Shown here: positions 1-6,772 of the stretch, in pieces
How the letters are laid out: each line of letters begins with the position of its first letter
Numbering within the stretch: position 1 is the stretch's first letter
Assembly: GCA_947378615.1 (NCBI GenBank)
Contig: CANCKV010000167.1
Location: forward strand, 1 to 6,942
Direction of reading: 5' to 3'
Origin: Chitinophagaceae bacterium
Lineage (GTDB): Bacteria > Bacteroidota > Bacteroidia > Chitinophagales > Chitinophagaceae
Length of the DNA: 6,942 nt
Translations under genes and position numbers: made by a program
Notes under the pieces: model-generated
What the model was told of the DNA's origin: nothing
What the model saw: only the letters and a program-made list of their open reading frames with translations
Database searches by the model: none

Positions 1-1679
1 GGTTTAGCGGTGGCTTTAAAAGTATTTCCTGCACCATCGTTAGCCTCTAAATAATACTTTGATTTTTCCCAATCCGGTTTGAAACCAAAATCCTTTTCTA
101 TTTCTGCATCAATGTTTGGTACCTCTTCTATTAAAGATAATTCATAAACCGATTGTGCATTGTCTGTTACAGGACCATAACTATCCACAGCAATTGTAAC
201 AGGTCCCATTCCTAACATGCCAAAAGCTACCAACCCAAAAGCAAAAATGGAAGGATAAATCATGAACCCGTCTAGTCCAAAAGTGCTTGCAAAATAAGCT
301 GCAAACATTAACACAAAGAATACGAGTCCTTGCCAAAAGGCCGAGAAATTACCTGCTACCAAGCCAGAAAGAATGACTAACGATGCTCCTCCTTCTTTTC
401 CGGCACTTACTATTTCTTGTACATGAGTAGATTTTGGTGAAGTAAATATCTTAGTAAACTCAGGTATTAAAGCTGCACCAAGCGTTCCACAACTGATAAT
501 TGTTGCCAAAATCCACCACATATTTGGATTGCCATTAATGTCTGGAATCATGATTTTGCTAACAATATAAGTTACAATAATGGATAGAATTGAAGTTATC
601 CAAACTAGGTTTGTGAGTGGAGTTTCAAAGTCAATATCTTCCTTATTACCAAATAGGACATCACTGATAAAGCCATTTATCCAAAAGGCTACCACTGAAG
701 TAATAACCATTAGAATACGCATTACAAAAATCCATACCAATAATGCGGTTTGAATATTGCCAGTAAGCTCAGGATTCATGCCTAATGTTGTGCCCCCTAC
801 TGCTAATAAAATAAATGAAATGAGGGCAACACCTGTTACTCCGTAAGTTTCAAATCCATCTGCCGTTGGACCAACAGAATCTCCTGCATTGTCACCTGCA
901 CAGTCTGCAATTACGCCAGGATTTCGAGGGTCATCTTCTCCAATTTTGAATACGACTTTCATTAAATCGGAACCAATGTCAGCAATTTTTGTGAAGATCC
1001 CCCCTGCAATACGCAAGGCAGATGCTCCAAGTGATTCACCGATAGCAAATCCAATGAAACAGGCTCCTGCCAAATTTGATGGCATCAATAAAAGGATAAT
1101 TAACATCATCATCAACTCAACACAAATCAAAACTACACCGATACTCATTCCAGCATTTAATGGTATTTTCAATAGTCGTAGAGGTTTCCTTTGTAAAGAT
1201 GCAAATGCCATACGGGCATTAGCTAGTGTATTCATTCGGATACCAAAGGCGGCTACTGAATAGGAGCCAAGAATCCCGATGACTGTCCAAGATAAAATGA
1301 GTAATACACCTCCAACTCCAAAGAGTGAATGCCCTTCATGATCTTTTGCTAGGAACCCAAAGTACGCAGCAACGGCTGCTCCAATAAAAATAAATAGAAT
1401 GGCTAAAAACTTGCCCTGTTGTCGTAAGTAAGCGCCACAAGTTTTGTAGATAACGTCACCGATTTCTAGCATCGTACGGTGGGCGGGTAAACTCTTTACT
1501 TTCTTGAATTGATACAATCCAAAAAACAATCCTAAAATAGTAATCAGAAATCCCCAATATAAAATGTGTGCCGAGTGTATTGCATCGGGGATTTTAAGGT
1601 CAGCTTCGCTGGCAAAACTAATTACGGGTGTAGTTAAAAAGCCAAAAATAACGGCTGTGAACTGATAAACCTTTTTCAT
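1..1679 (-). CDS. hppA: Membrane-bound ion-translocating pyrophosphatase (partial, C-terminus off the window)
   Basis: This integral membrane enzyme hydrolyses cytoplasmic pyrophosphate and uses the energy to pump H+ and/or Na+ across the inner membrane. The translated frame runs open to the window edge, so about 560-577 residues are present of a family that is usually about 670-780. Counting from the upstream ATG, the substrate-site signature is GGIFTKIADIGSDL (about residues 244-257), followed by EDDPRNPGVIAD and DNAGDSVGPTADGFETY (about 281-297). Many long hydrophobic segments are visible, and the last residues are NDGAGNTFKATAK, the second pyrophosphate/metal-binding loop. I prefer the ATG at 1679, which gives MKKVYQFTAVIFGFLTT and then SFASEADL, a signal-like first helix. 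An in-frame ATG at 1733 would add 18 polar residues. The signatures belong to a divergent branch of the family, so ion specificity and K+ dependence cannot be assigned from sight. The gene lies downstream of uxaA beyond a terminator and is probably transcribed separately. Confidence 0.95.
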   Translation of the reverse strand, partial: MKKVYQFTAVIFGFLTTPVISFASEADLKIPDAIHSAHILYWGFLITILGLFFGLYQFKKVKSLPAHRTMLEIGDVIYKTCGAYLRQQGKFLAILFIFIGAAVAAYFGFLAKDHEGHSLFGVGGVLLILSWTVIGILGSYSVAAFGIRMNTLANARMAFASLQRKPLRLLKIPLNAGMSIGVVLICVELMMMLIILLLMPSNLAGACFIGFAIGESLGASALRIAGGIFTKIADIGSDLMKVVFKIGEDDPRNPGVIADCAGDNAGDSVGPTADGFETYGVTGVALISFILLAVGGTTLGMNPELTGNIQTALLVWIFVMRILMVITSVVAFWINGFISDVLFGNKEDIDFETPLTNLVWITSILSIIVTYIVSKIMIPDINGNPNMWWILATIISCGTLGAALIPEFTKIFTSPKSTHVQEIVSAGKEGGASLVILSGLVAGNFSAFWQGLVFFVLMFAAYFASTFGLDGFMIYPSIFAFGLVAFGMLGMGPVTIAVDSYGPVTDNAQSVYELSLIEEVPNIDAEIEKDFGFKPDWEKSKYYLEANDGAGNTFKATAK

Positions 1680-1733
1680 ATAATCAATGTTTAATTGTTT
1701 GACAAATTCAAGTTGCACTGTTTTTGGTTGCAT

Positions 1734-1854
1734 GCTTAAAATTTTGACAATCTCTTAATCCTATTGATTTGAGTAGAATGTTGGAAAAGTATGGACCTAG
1801 GGTGTTCTCAATGGCTTTAGCGGTTTTTATGGAAGCGGATTGAACGTATGATTT
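1734..1854 (-). other. Leader/promoter region of hppA, no gene assigned
   Basis: This spacer lies between the uxaA terminator and the pyrophosphatase gene and should carry the hppA promoter, but I see no clear Bacteroidota-type TTG plus TAnnTTTG pair. The minus strand is open without a stop for about 60 codons but has no ATG. The plus strand has a 21-codon ORF at 1778-1843. Neither is supported as a gene. Confidence 0.4.
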
Positions 1855-1898
1855 AAAAGAAACTCCCTCAAAATGAATCGAAAGGAGTTTCTTTTTTT
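1855..1898 (-). terminator. Hairpin terminator of the uxaBA operon, probably bidirectional
   Basis: A perfect 12-bp stem pairs AAAAGAAACTCC (1855-1866) with GGAGTTTCTTTT (1884-1895) across a 17-nt loop. On the minus strand it begins 18 nt after the uxaA stop codon and its 3' arm ends in TTTCTTTT, as expected of a Rho-independent terminator. On the plus strand the stem runs into an uninterrupted seven-T tract (1892-1898), so it could also stop transcription from the left. Confidence 0.8.
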
Positions 1899-1912
1899 GT
1901 AAACAAAATGTA

Positions 1913-3403
1913 CTATAACGTTACACCACTTTTGAAGATTGCAATTTCTCTAAAGCCGGATTTTTCATGTCCAGCTTTTTCGCCACTTGCAACCCTAATT
2001 ATTTTATCTACTAATTCTTCAAGTCCTTGATCGAAAGACTTATCTTCTGCTAATGGCCCCGCATTGTAATCGATCCAATGTGGTTTTCTTGCAGCAAGAT
2101 CAGAATTCGTAGCAATTTTTAATGTCGGAATAAAACTTCCAAATGGAGTTCCTCTACCCGTTGTAAACAATACTATATGACAACCTGCAGCACCTAGAGC
2201 AGTTGTAGAAACAAGGTCGTTCCCTGGTGCGCTTAACAAATTAAGTCCCTTAACTTTCAATCTTTCACCATATTTCAATACATCCACAACTGTCGCAACA
2301 CCACCCTTTTGTGTACAGCCTAAGGATTTATCCTCAAGAGTAGAAATACCACCTGCTTTATTACCCGGTGAAGGATTTTCGTAAATAGGTTGTTTTAAAT
2401 CAATAAAGTATTGTTTGAAATCGTTGATAAGATGCACTGTTTTTTCAAAAACATCATGTGTAATACATCTATTCATCAAAATAGTTTCTGCACCAAACAT
2501 TTCAGGAACTTCTGTCAATGTGGTTGTTCCTCCTTGCGCAATTAGGAAGTCGGAGAAATACCCCACTAATGGATTGGCTGTGATACCCGATAAACCATCT
2601 GAACCACCACATTTTAATCCAACCTTTAGTTCTGAAAGTGGAATTGGTTCTCTTTTATCTTTCTTCGCTTCGTTGTAGATTGATTTTAATAAGGCTACTG
2701 CCTCTGTAACTTCATCTTGAACCTTTTGAGAAGAAAGGAACTTAATTCTACTTTTATCAAAATTACCTAGACCTTGTTCAAACTCATCAATCTTATTGTT
2801 TTCACAACCAAGACCTAGAACTAAAACACCGCCTGCATTTGGATGAAGAGCAATATCCGAAAGAATAGTACGGGTATTCTTATGGTCATCTCCTAATTGA
2901 GAACAACCATAGTTATGTTTAAATACTTCGATGCCATCTACTTCTAATTCACCCTCAAGTTCTGCCTTAAATTCGCGAATTATTTGTTCGGCAATTCCAT
3001 TTACACAACCTACTGTTGGAACAATCCATATTTCGTTACGAATACCTGCTTCACCGCTCGACCTTCTATACCCTTGAAAGGTTAAATTTCTGTTTTGATG
3101 AGGCAAACTACTGAAGACTGGATTGTATGAATATTCGAATACATCATTCAGTTTTGTCTTTACATTCTGAACGTGAACATGTTCCCCTTTCTTGATGGCA
3201 GCAATAGCAATCCCGATAGGATAACCATACTTTAAAATATCCTCTCCAACATTTATATCTCTTAGTGCAATTTTATGCCCCCTTTCAATATCACTTAGAA
3301 GGACAATTTTATCACTTTCAACTTCTATGGTTTCACCTACTGTGAAATTACGTAGTGCAATGACCACATTGTCGTTAGAGTTTATTTTAATCAGTTCTTT
3401 CAT
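1913..3403 (-). CDS. uxaA: Altronate dehydratase (EC 4.2.1.7)
   Basis: The enzyme dehydrates D-altronate to 2-keto-3-deoxy-D-gluconate in the cytoplasm, the third step of the isomerase route for D-galacturonate. At 496 residues it has the full length of the single-chain UxaA family. An N-terminal SAF domain (about residues 10-85) is followed by the large catalytic domain beginning at FQGYRRSSGEAGIRNEIW (109-126). Conserved cysteine motifs are VGCVN (Cys133), NYGCSQ (Cys167), GLGCENN (Cys200), KCGGSDG (Cys265), LGCTQKGG (Cys363) and AAGCH (Cys408). The family requires iron, and some of these cysteines are candidate ligands. TTGRGTPFG (414-422) and IPTLKIATNSDLA (425-437) are typical of the C-terminal part. 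The gene is the second of the operon, 23 bp after uxaB, and its start is preceded only by an A/T-rich stretch without a Shine-Dalgarno sequence. A related galactarate/altronate-type dehydratase is the main alternative, but the uxaB neighbour argues for altronate. Confidence 0.95.
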   Translation of the reverse strand: MKELIKINSNDNVVIALRNFTVGETIEVESDKIVLLSDIERGHKIALRDINVGEDILKYGYPIGIAIAAIKKGEHVHVQNVKTKLNDVFEYSYNPVFSSLPHQNRNLTFQGYRRSSGEAGIRNEIWIVPTVGCVNGIAEQIIREFKAELEGELEVDGIEVFKHNYGCSQLGDDHKNTRTILSDIALHPNAGGVLVLGLGCENNKIDEFEQGLGNFDKSRIKFLSSQKVQDEVTEAVALLKSIYNEAKKDKREPIPLSELKVGLKCGGSDGLSGITANPLVGYFSDFLIAQGGTTTLTEVPEMFGAETILMNRCITHDVFEKTVHLINDFKQYFIDLKQPIYENPSPGNKAGGISTLEDKSLGCTQKGGVATVVDVLKYGERLKVKGLNLLSAPGNDLVSTTALGAAGCHIVLFTTGRGTPFGSFIPTLKIATNSDLAARKPHWIDYNAGPLAEDKSFDQGLEELVDKIIRVASGEKAGHEKSGFREIAIFKSGVTL

Positions 3404-3426
3404 TATTTTATTAATTATTTTTTTTA

Positions 3427-4875
3427 TTATACTAAAGCTTCTATTGCTTTTTGCATTCCTTTATTTACAATGTTTGTTAGATGTGCAGTAACCGCATCTG
3501 TCAATCCTGCAACGGTATTCAAATCAAATTTCCAATTCTTATCGTAAGCAAGCACTTCAGAAACCACAAGTTTCAATGAAGCATCAGTGCCATCATATTT
3601 AGCCCATGCATCTTTTAGTAAGGATAATAATGCTGCATCATCATTCAAGGCAATGTCTGCATCTCCTCTCTTACCTCTGTAGAAGGCAATAGTAGAGGCT
3701 AATGAGAAAGTCAATTTTTGTGGTACTGCTTTCTTGCGCTTGATATATTCAAGAATAGATGGTAATACCCTCGTTTCGAATTTAGCCCATGAATTAAGCG
3801 AGATAGACATCAACAAATGCTTGATAAAAGGATTTTTGAATCTATCAATTACTTCGCTTGCAAACTTTTCTAATTCTTCTTTCGATAAATCTAATGTAGG
3901 GATAATCTCTTCGAAGATGGCATCATTTAAAAACTTACCCACTATCGGATGTTCCACTGATTCACGAACAGTATCAATTCCATACAAATAAGCAACAGGG
4001 ACTAAAGCCGTATGTGCACCATTCAAAATACGTACTTTTCTAGTTTTGTAAGGAGTAATATCATCTACATATAAAACATTCAATCCTATTGAAGGAAAAG
4101 GAAGTTCTTCCTTTAAGCCCTTTAAAGATTGAATAACCCACAAATGAAAGTGTTCACCTTCTACCACTTGCTTATCTTCAAATCCAAGTTCTGCAGTAAT
4201 TTCAGCGATTCTTTCTCTAGGATAACCTGGAACAATACGATCAACTAGTGTATTACTAAAAGTACAAGCATCATTTAACCATGTGATAAATGCAGCTTCA
4301 AATCCCCATTTCGCAGAAAGCTTCAAAATATATTCTTTCAAATGATCTGCATTTTTATCAATCAATTCGCAAGGGATTATGTGCATACCCTTTGTTGCAT
4401 CACCTTTAAAATGAACATATCTGTGATGTAACCAAATTGCTAATTTAGCAGGATAAGAATTAGGAGGAGTTAATCCCGGAGTGTCATTATCATCGTAAGA
4501 GATGCCTGCCTCGGTTGTGTTCGAAATAACAAAACGCATATCAGGATTTTCTGCAGTTGCCAAATAAGCATCAAAATCAGTGTAAGGATTAATACCTCTA
4601 CTAATGATATTGATTGTTTTGTGACTACTTTCTGCTACGCCATTTTTCAATCCACGTAAATACAATGTATATAGACCATCTTGATCATTTAACATATTCA
4701 CCATCCCATTAGCAATCGGCTGTACTACAACCACCGAGCCATTGAAATCGGTCTTCGTATTTAATTCATCAATCATCCAATCTACAAAGCAACGCAAAAA
4801 GTTGCCTTCGCCAAATTGCAAAACTCTTTCAGGGTAATTACTGTAAGAAGGGTAAACTTGTTTATTTAAAAGCAT
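3427..4875 (-). CDS. uxaB: Tagaturonate reductase / altronate oxidoreductase (EC 1.1.1.58)
   Basis: This cytoplasmic NADH-dependent enzyme reduces D-tagaturonate to D-altronate, which uxaA next door then dehydrates. It is a 482-residue member of the polyol/mannitol dehydrogenase family of long-chain dehydrogenases, close to the usual length. The N-terminal Rossmann fold opens with VLQFGEGNFLR (18-28), the nucleotide-binding loop. VSRGINPYTD-like ISRGINPYTD (91-100) and SNTTEAGI (118-125) are characteristic of UxaB. SNTLVDRIVPG lies at 207-217. The catalytic block RKVRILNGAHT (279-289) supplies Lys280, Asn285 and His288 with the K-x4-N-x2-H spacing of mannitol dehydrogenases. A fructuronate reductase (UxuB) is the nearest alternative, but UxaB-type motifs and the adjacent uxaA make tagaturonate the likely substrate. 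It is the first gene of the operon; the palindrome at 4970-5001 lies about 95-125 bp upstream of its start. Confidence 0.95.
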   Translation of the reverse strand: MLLNKQVYPSYSNYPERVLQFGEGNFLRCFVDWMIDELNTKTDFNGSVVVVQPIANGMVNMLNDQDGLYTLYLRGLKNGVAESSHKTINIISRGINPYTDFDAYLATAENPDMRFVISNTTEAGISYDDNDTPGLTPPNSYPAKLAIWLHHRYVHFKGDATKGMHIIPCELIDKNADHLKEYILKLSAKWGFEAAFITWLNDACTFSNTLVDRIVPGYPRERIAEITAELGFEDKQVVEGEHFHLWVIQSLKGLKEELPFPSIGLNVLYVDDITPYKTRKVRILNGAHTALVPVAYLYGIDTVRESVEHPIVGKFLNDAIFEEIIPTLDLSKEELEKFASEVIDRFKNPFIKHLLMSISLNSWAKFETRVLPSILEYIKRKKAVPQKLTFSLASTIAFYRGKRGDADIALNDDAALLSLLKDAWAKYDGTDASLKLVVSEVLAYDKNWKFDLNTVAGLTDAVTAHLTNIVNKGMQKAIEALV

Positions 4876-4895
4876 ATAGCATTAATTTTAGCCCC

Positions 4896-4926
4896 CAAAG
4901 TAATGCCTATTTTTTCGTTAATACAA
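4896..4926 (-). promoter_or_regulatory. Candidate Bacteroidota-type promoter for uxaBA
   Basis: On the minus strand TTACTTTG (4903-4896) matches 7 of 8 positions of the Bacteroidota -7 consensus TAnnTTTG (fixed bases 5 of 6). A TTG (4926-4924) lies 20 bp upstream, near the expected -33 spacing. This would start transcription about 15 nt before the uxaB ATG region, in an AT-rich leader. The consensus is weak and common in AT-rich DNA, so the call is tentative. Confidence 0.3.
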
Positions 4927-4967
4927 GTTAAAACCATATCAAATTTTCACATTTCTACGTTATCGTT

Positions 4968-5001
4968 TGCGAAAACGGTTATGCAACCGGTTTCGTTGCA
5001 T
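4968..5001. promoter_or_regulatory. Candidate palindromic operator upstream of uxaBA
   Basis: CGAAAACGGTT (4970-4980) and AACCGGTTTCG (4985-4995) form an inverted repeat matching at 10 of 11 positions around ATGC. Overlapping it, ATGCAAC (4981-4987) and GTTGCAT (4995-5001) form a perfect 7-bp inverted repeat around CGGTTTC. The half-sites resemble the A/T-flanked central CG operators of LacI-family repressors, with CG centres at 4976/4977 and 4988/4989, 12 bp apart. The site sits 93-126 bp upstream of the uxaB start, so a sugar-acid-responsive regulator of galacturonate genes is the likely ligand. No regulator gene is in the window. The family assignment is inference. Confidence 0.5.
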
Positions 5002-5066
5002 TCGATTTTATGCATATATTTCCTCTGTAAATTGCTCCGAATTAGCTCTGTTATTTAGGTAGTGAA

Positions 5067-5276
5067 GTTGTACGTTTTAAGTTGTAAGTTGTACGTTTTA
5101 AGTTGTACGTTTTAAGTTGTACGTTGTACGTTGTAAGTTGTACGTTGTACGTTGTAAGTTGCACGTTTTAAGTTGTACGTATTAGGTTGTACGTTTTAAG
5201 TTGTACGTTTTAAGTTGTACGTTGTACATTTTAAGTTATACGTTTTAAGTTGTACGTTGTAAGTATTAGGTTTTAC
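5067..5276. repeat. Array of thirty 7-bp tandem repeats (consensus GTTKTAM)
   Basis: Thirty consecutive heptamers keep perfect register for 210 bp without an insertion or deletion. GTTGTAC occurs 13 times, GTTTTAA 7, GTTGTAA 4, GTATTAG 2, and four single variants (GTTGCAC, ATTTTAA, GTTATAC, GTTTTAC) once each. Units often alternate as a 14-mer, GTTGTAC then GTTTTAA. The three units at 5116-5136 are duplicated exactly at 5137-5157. All frames contain stops, so it is non-coding. It lies between divergent uxaB and mnmA, 66 bp from the candidate operator and 186 bp before the mnmA start. It is probably a slippage-prone, variable-number locus. Confidence 0.9.
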
Positions 5277-5280
5277 GTTT

Positions 5281-5462
5281 AGAACCGAATAAGTATTGGA
5301 GAGAGCTATAACCTGAACAAATTATTTTGAACAGATCCCAAAATCAAAGAAACAGTTCTCATGATATTCCCCGATTCGTAATGTAAAAGAACTCAATATT
5401 GATTTCAAAGATTATTTTCGCATCATTCACTACCTGTTTGACCAAAAAATAATGTAAAAAAG
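5281..5462 (+). other. Upstream region of mnmA, no gene assigned
   Basis: This AT-rich stretch must contain the mnmA promoter, but no convincing promoter pair is visible. TTATTTTG near 5316-5323 is a weak -7 candidate. A reading frame ending in TAA at 5455-5457 is open for 30 codons after a TGA at 5362 and reads like protein, but it has no start codon and two further in-frame stops upstream. I treat it as non-coding or as a very decayed remnant. Confidence 0.4.
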
Positions 5463-6572
5463 ATGATGAGTAAAGGAAAAGTTTTAGTGGCAATGAGCGG
5501 TGGCATTGATAGTACAGTCACTGCATTGATGCTACATAATGAAGGTTATGAGGTGATTGGAATTACGATGAAGACGTGGGACTATGCCACAAGCAATGCA
5601 AGTAGTAAAGAGACAGGCTGTTGCAATATTGATAGCTTCAATGATGCCCGTCAAGCGGCTGTTGACAATGGCTTTCCACATTTTATATTAGATATCAGGG
5701 AAGAATTTGGTGATTTCGTCATAGAGAATTTTGTAGAAGAATATCTCGCAGGAAGGACTCCGAATCCTTGTGTGATGTGTAACACACATATTAAATGGAG
5801 GGCTTTGCTTAAGAGAGCGAATGCTTTGGGATGCAAATGGATTGCTACGGGACATTATGCGGAAGTACGACAACATACAAATGGTCGCTATGTAATTAGT
5901 AAGGGTTTAGATGAAACTAAGGATCAGAGTTATGTATTATGGGGTTTAGACCAAGAATTGTTAAGTCGAACCATTTTGCCATTAGGGAAATATAGAAAGT
6001 CTGAAATCAGGCAGATGGCCGTTGACTTGGGTTATCCTGAATTGGCAAAAAAGAATGAGAGTTACGAAATATGTTTTGTTCCGGATAATGACTACAGAGG
6101 CTTTTTGAAGCGTCGTGTGGAAGGATTAGAAGAAAAAGTAGATGGTGGTTGGTTCGTGGATAAAACAGGGAAGAGACTCGGCAAGCATAAAGGGTATCCA
6201 TTTTATACAATTGGTCAACGGAAGGGATTAGAGATTGCTTTAGGACGACCTGCCTACGTGACATCTATCAATCCAGATACCAATACCGTTGTTTTGGGTG
6301 AGGAACAAGATTTAGATCAAAATGAAGTCTCGGTTGGAAAAATCAATTGGGTTAAATATGAAGGTATAACAGATGGAATGGAAGCATTGACAAAGATTAG
6401 ATATAAAGATAAGGGGGCATTGAGTAATCTGTTTCAGACTGAAAATGGCTTGACGATGCGATTCTATGAAAATGTAAAAGGTATTGCCCCCGGTCAGAGT
6501 GCGGTATTTTATGAAGGTAACGATGTGATTGGAGGGGGGATTATTCAAAGAGGGGCATTGATAAAGGAATGA
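5463..6572 (+). CDS. mnmA: tRNA-specific 2-thiouridylase MnmA (EC 2.8.1.13)
   Basis: The enzyme thiolates the wobble uridine (U34) of Lys, Glu and Gln tRNAs to 2-thiouridine, using ATP to adenylate the base and a cysteine persulfide as sulfur donor. At 369 residues it has normal family length and is complete. The PP-loop SGGIDS (12-17) binds ATP. GCCNIDSFNDARQAA (52-66) is the form seen in Bacteroidota. In NPCVMCNTHIKW (101-112), Cys106 aligns with the first catalytic cysteine of the family and Cys103 adds a second one nearby. ATGHYA (128-133) and KDQSYVLW (153-160) are tRNA/ATP-site motifs. SYEICFVPD (200-208) carries the second catalytic cysteine, Cys204. FYTIGQRKGL (247-256) opens the C-terminal beta domain. 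Two adjacent ATGs (5463 and 5466) are possible starts; the second gives MSKGKVLVAMSGG, closer to relatives. No Shine-Dalgarno is present, only AATGTAAAAAAG. The gene appears monocistronic. Confidence 0.97.
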   Translation: MMSKGKVLVAMSGGIDSTVTALMLHNEGYEVIGITMKTWDYATSNASSKETGCCNIDSFNDARQAAVDNGFPHFILDIREEFGDFVIENFVEEYLAGRTPNPCVMCNTHIKWRALLKRANALGCKWIATGHYAEVRQHTNGRYVISKGLDETKDQSYVLWGLDQELLSRTILPLGKYRKSEIRQMAVDLGYPELAKKNESYEICFVPDNDYRGFLKRRVEGLEEKVDGGWFVDKTGKRLGKHKGYPFYTIGQRKGLEIALGRPAYVTSINPDTNTVVLGEEQDLDQNEVSVGKINWVKYEGITDGMEALTKIRYKDKGALSNLFQTENGLTMRFYENVKGIAPGQSAVFYEGNDVIGGGIIQRGALIKE

Positions 6573-6591
6573 GAGGGAGAAGACGGAATTT

Positions 6592-6762
6592 ACTTTTAGT
6601 AAAGAAAAAAGGATACCACCTAGTGTGAAATGAAGGGATTCATGTTTCTTATTTATAGAGCTTTTAGTAAAGAGAAAAAGCTAAACACATAGTGACATAG
6701 CCACATAGAAAGGGGTATAAAAGTTTATCGCTTAAAGAGTTTCGTGGAGACACGAACCTCGG
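6592..6762. repeat. 181-bp-period tandem repeat, copy 1
   Basis: This 171-bp segment recurs at 6773 with six substitutions and a one-base deletion (about 96% identity), after a 10-bp spacer. It begins about 20 bp after the mnmA stop. Inside it, the start of the unit (CTTTTAGTAAAG, 6593) is repeated in degenerate form at 6661. Three 8-bp units follow one another at 6685-6708: ACACATAG, TGACATAG, CCACATAG. The right end carries a hairpin (6737-6760). Only very short ORFs are present, so it is non-coding. Confidence 0.9.
6737..6760. other. Imperfect hairpin at the end of repeat copy 1
   Basis: GAG-t-TTCGTG pairs with CACGAA-c-CTC across a GAGA tetraloop: nine base pairs with a single t/c mismatch. 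No T-run follows on the plus strand, so it is not a classical Rho-independent terminator. It falls in the region with no differences between the two copies. Confidence 0.5.
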
Positions 6763-6772
6763 CAGTCAATTC

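Noticed and set aside
889..1263. 124-codon plus-strand ORF
   Set aside because: It is antisense to the pyrophosphatase gene, whose opposite frame shows unmistakable family motifs; the translation has no recognisable domain.
5067..5276. CRISPR array
   Set aside because: The units are 7 bp and contiguous, with no 25-40 bp repeats separated by unique spacers and no cas genes.
5365..5457. Possible decayed gene end upstream of mnmA (reads IRNVKELNIDFKDYFRII in the middle)
   Set aside because: There is no start codon, stops at 5362, 5314 and 5290 lie in the same frame, and a 30-codon open run is not rare in AT-rich DNA. Only a similarity search could rescue it.
6569..6628. 19-codon ORF overlapping the mnmA stop (ATGA) and 16-codon ORFs MFLIYxAFSK in each repeat copy
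   Set aside because: They are too short, basic and low-complexity, built from repeat sequence, and without ribosome-binding evidence. Conservation in both copies follows from the recent duplication.
6720..6762. tRNA-like sequence (hairpin followed by CGAACCTCGG)
   Set aside because: No cloverleaf with acceptor, anticodon and T arms can be built around it; only one hairpin is present.
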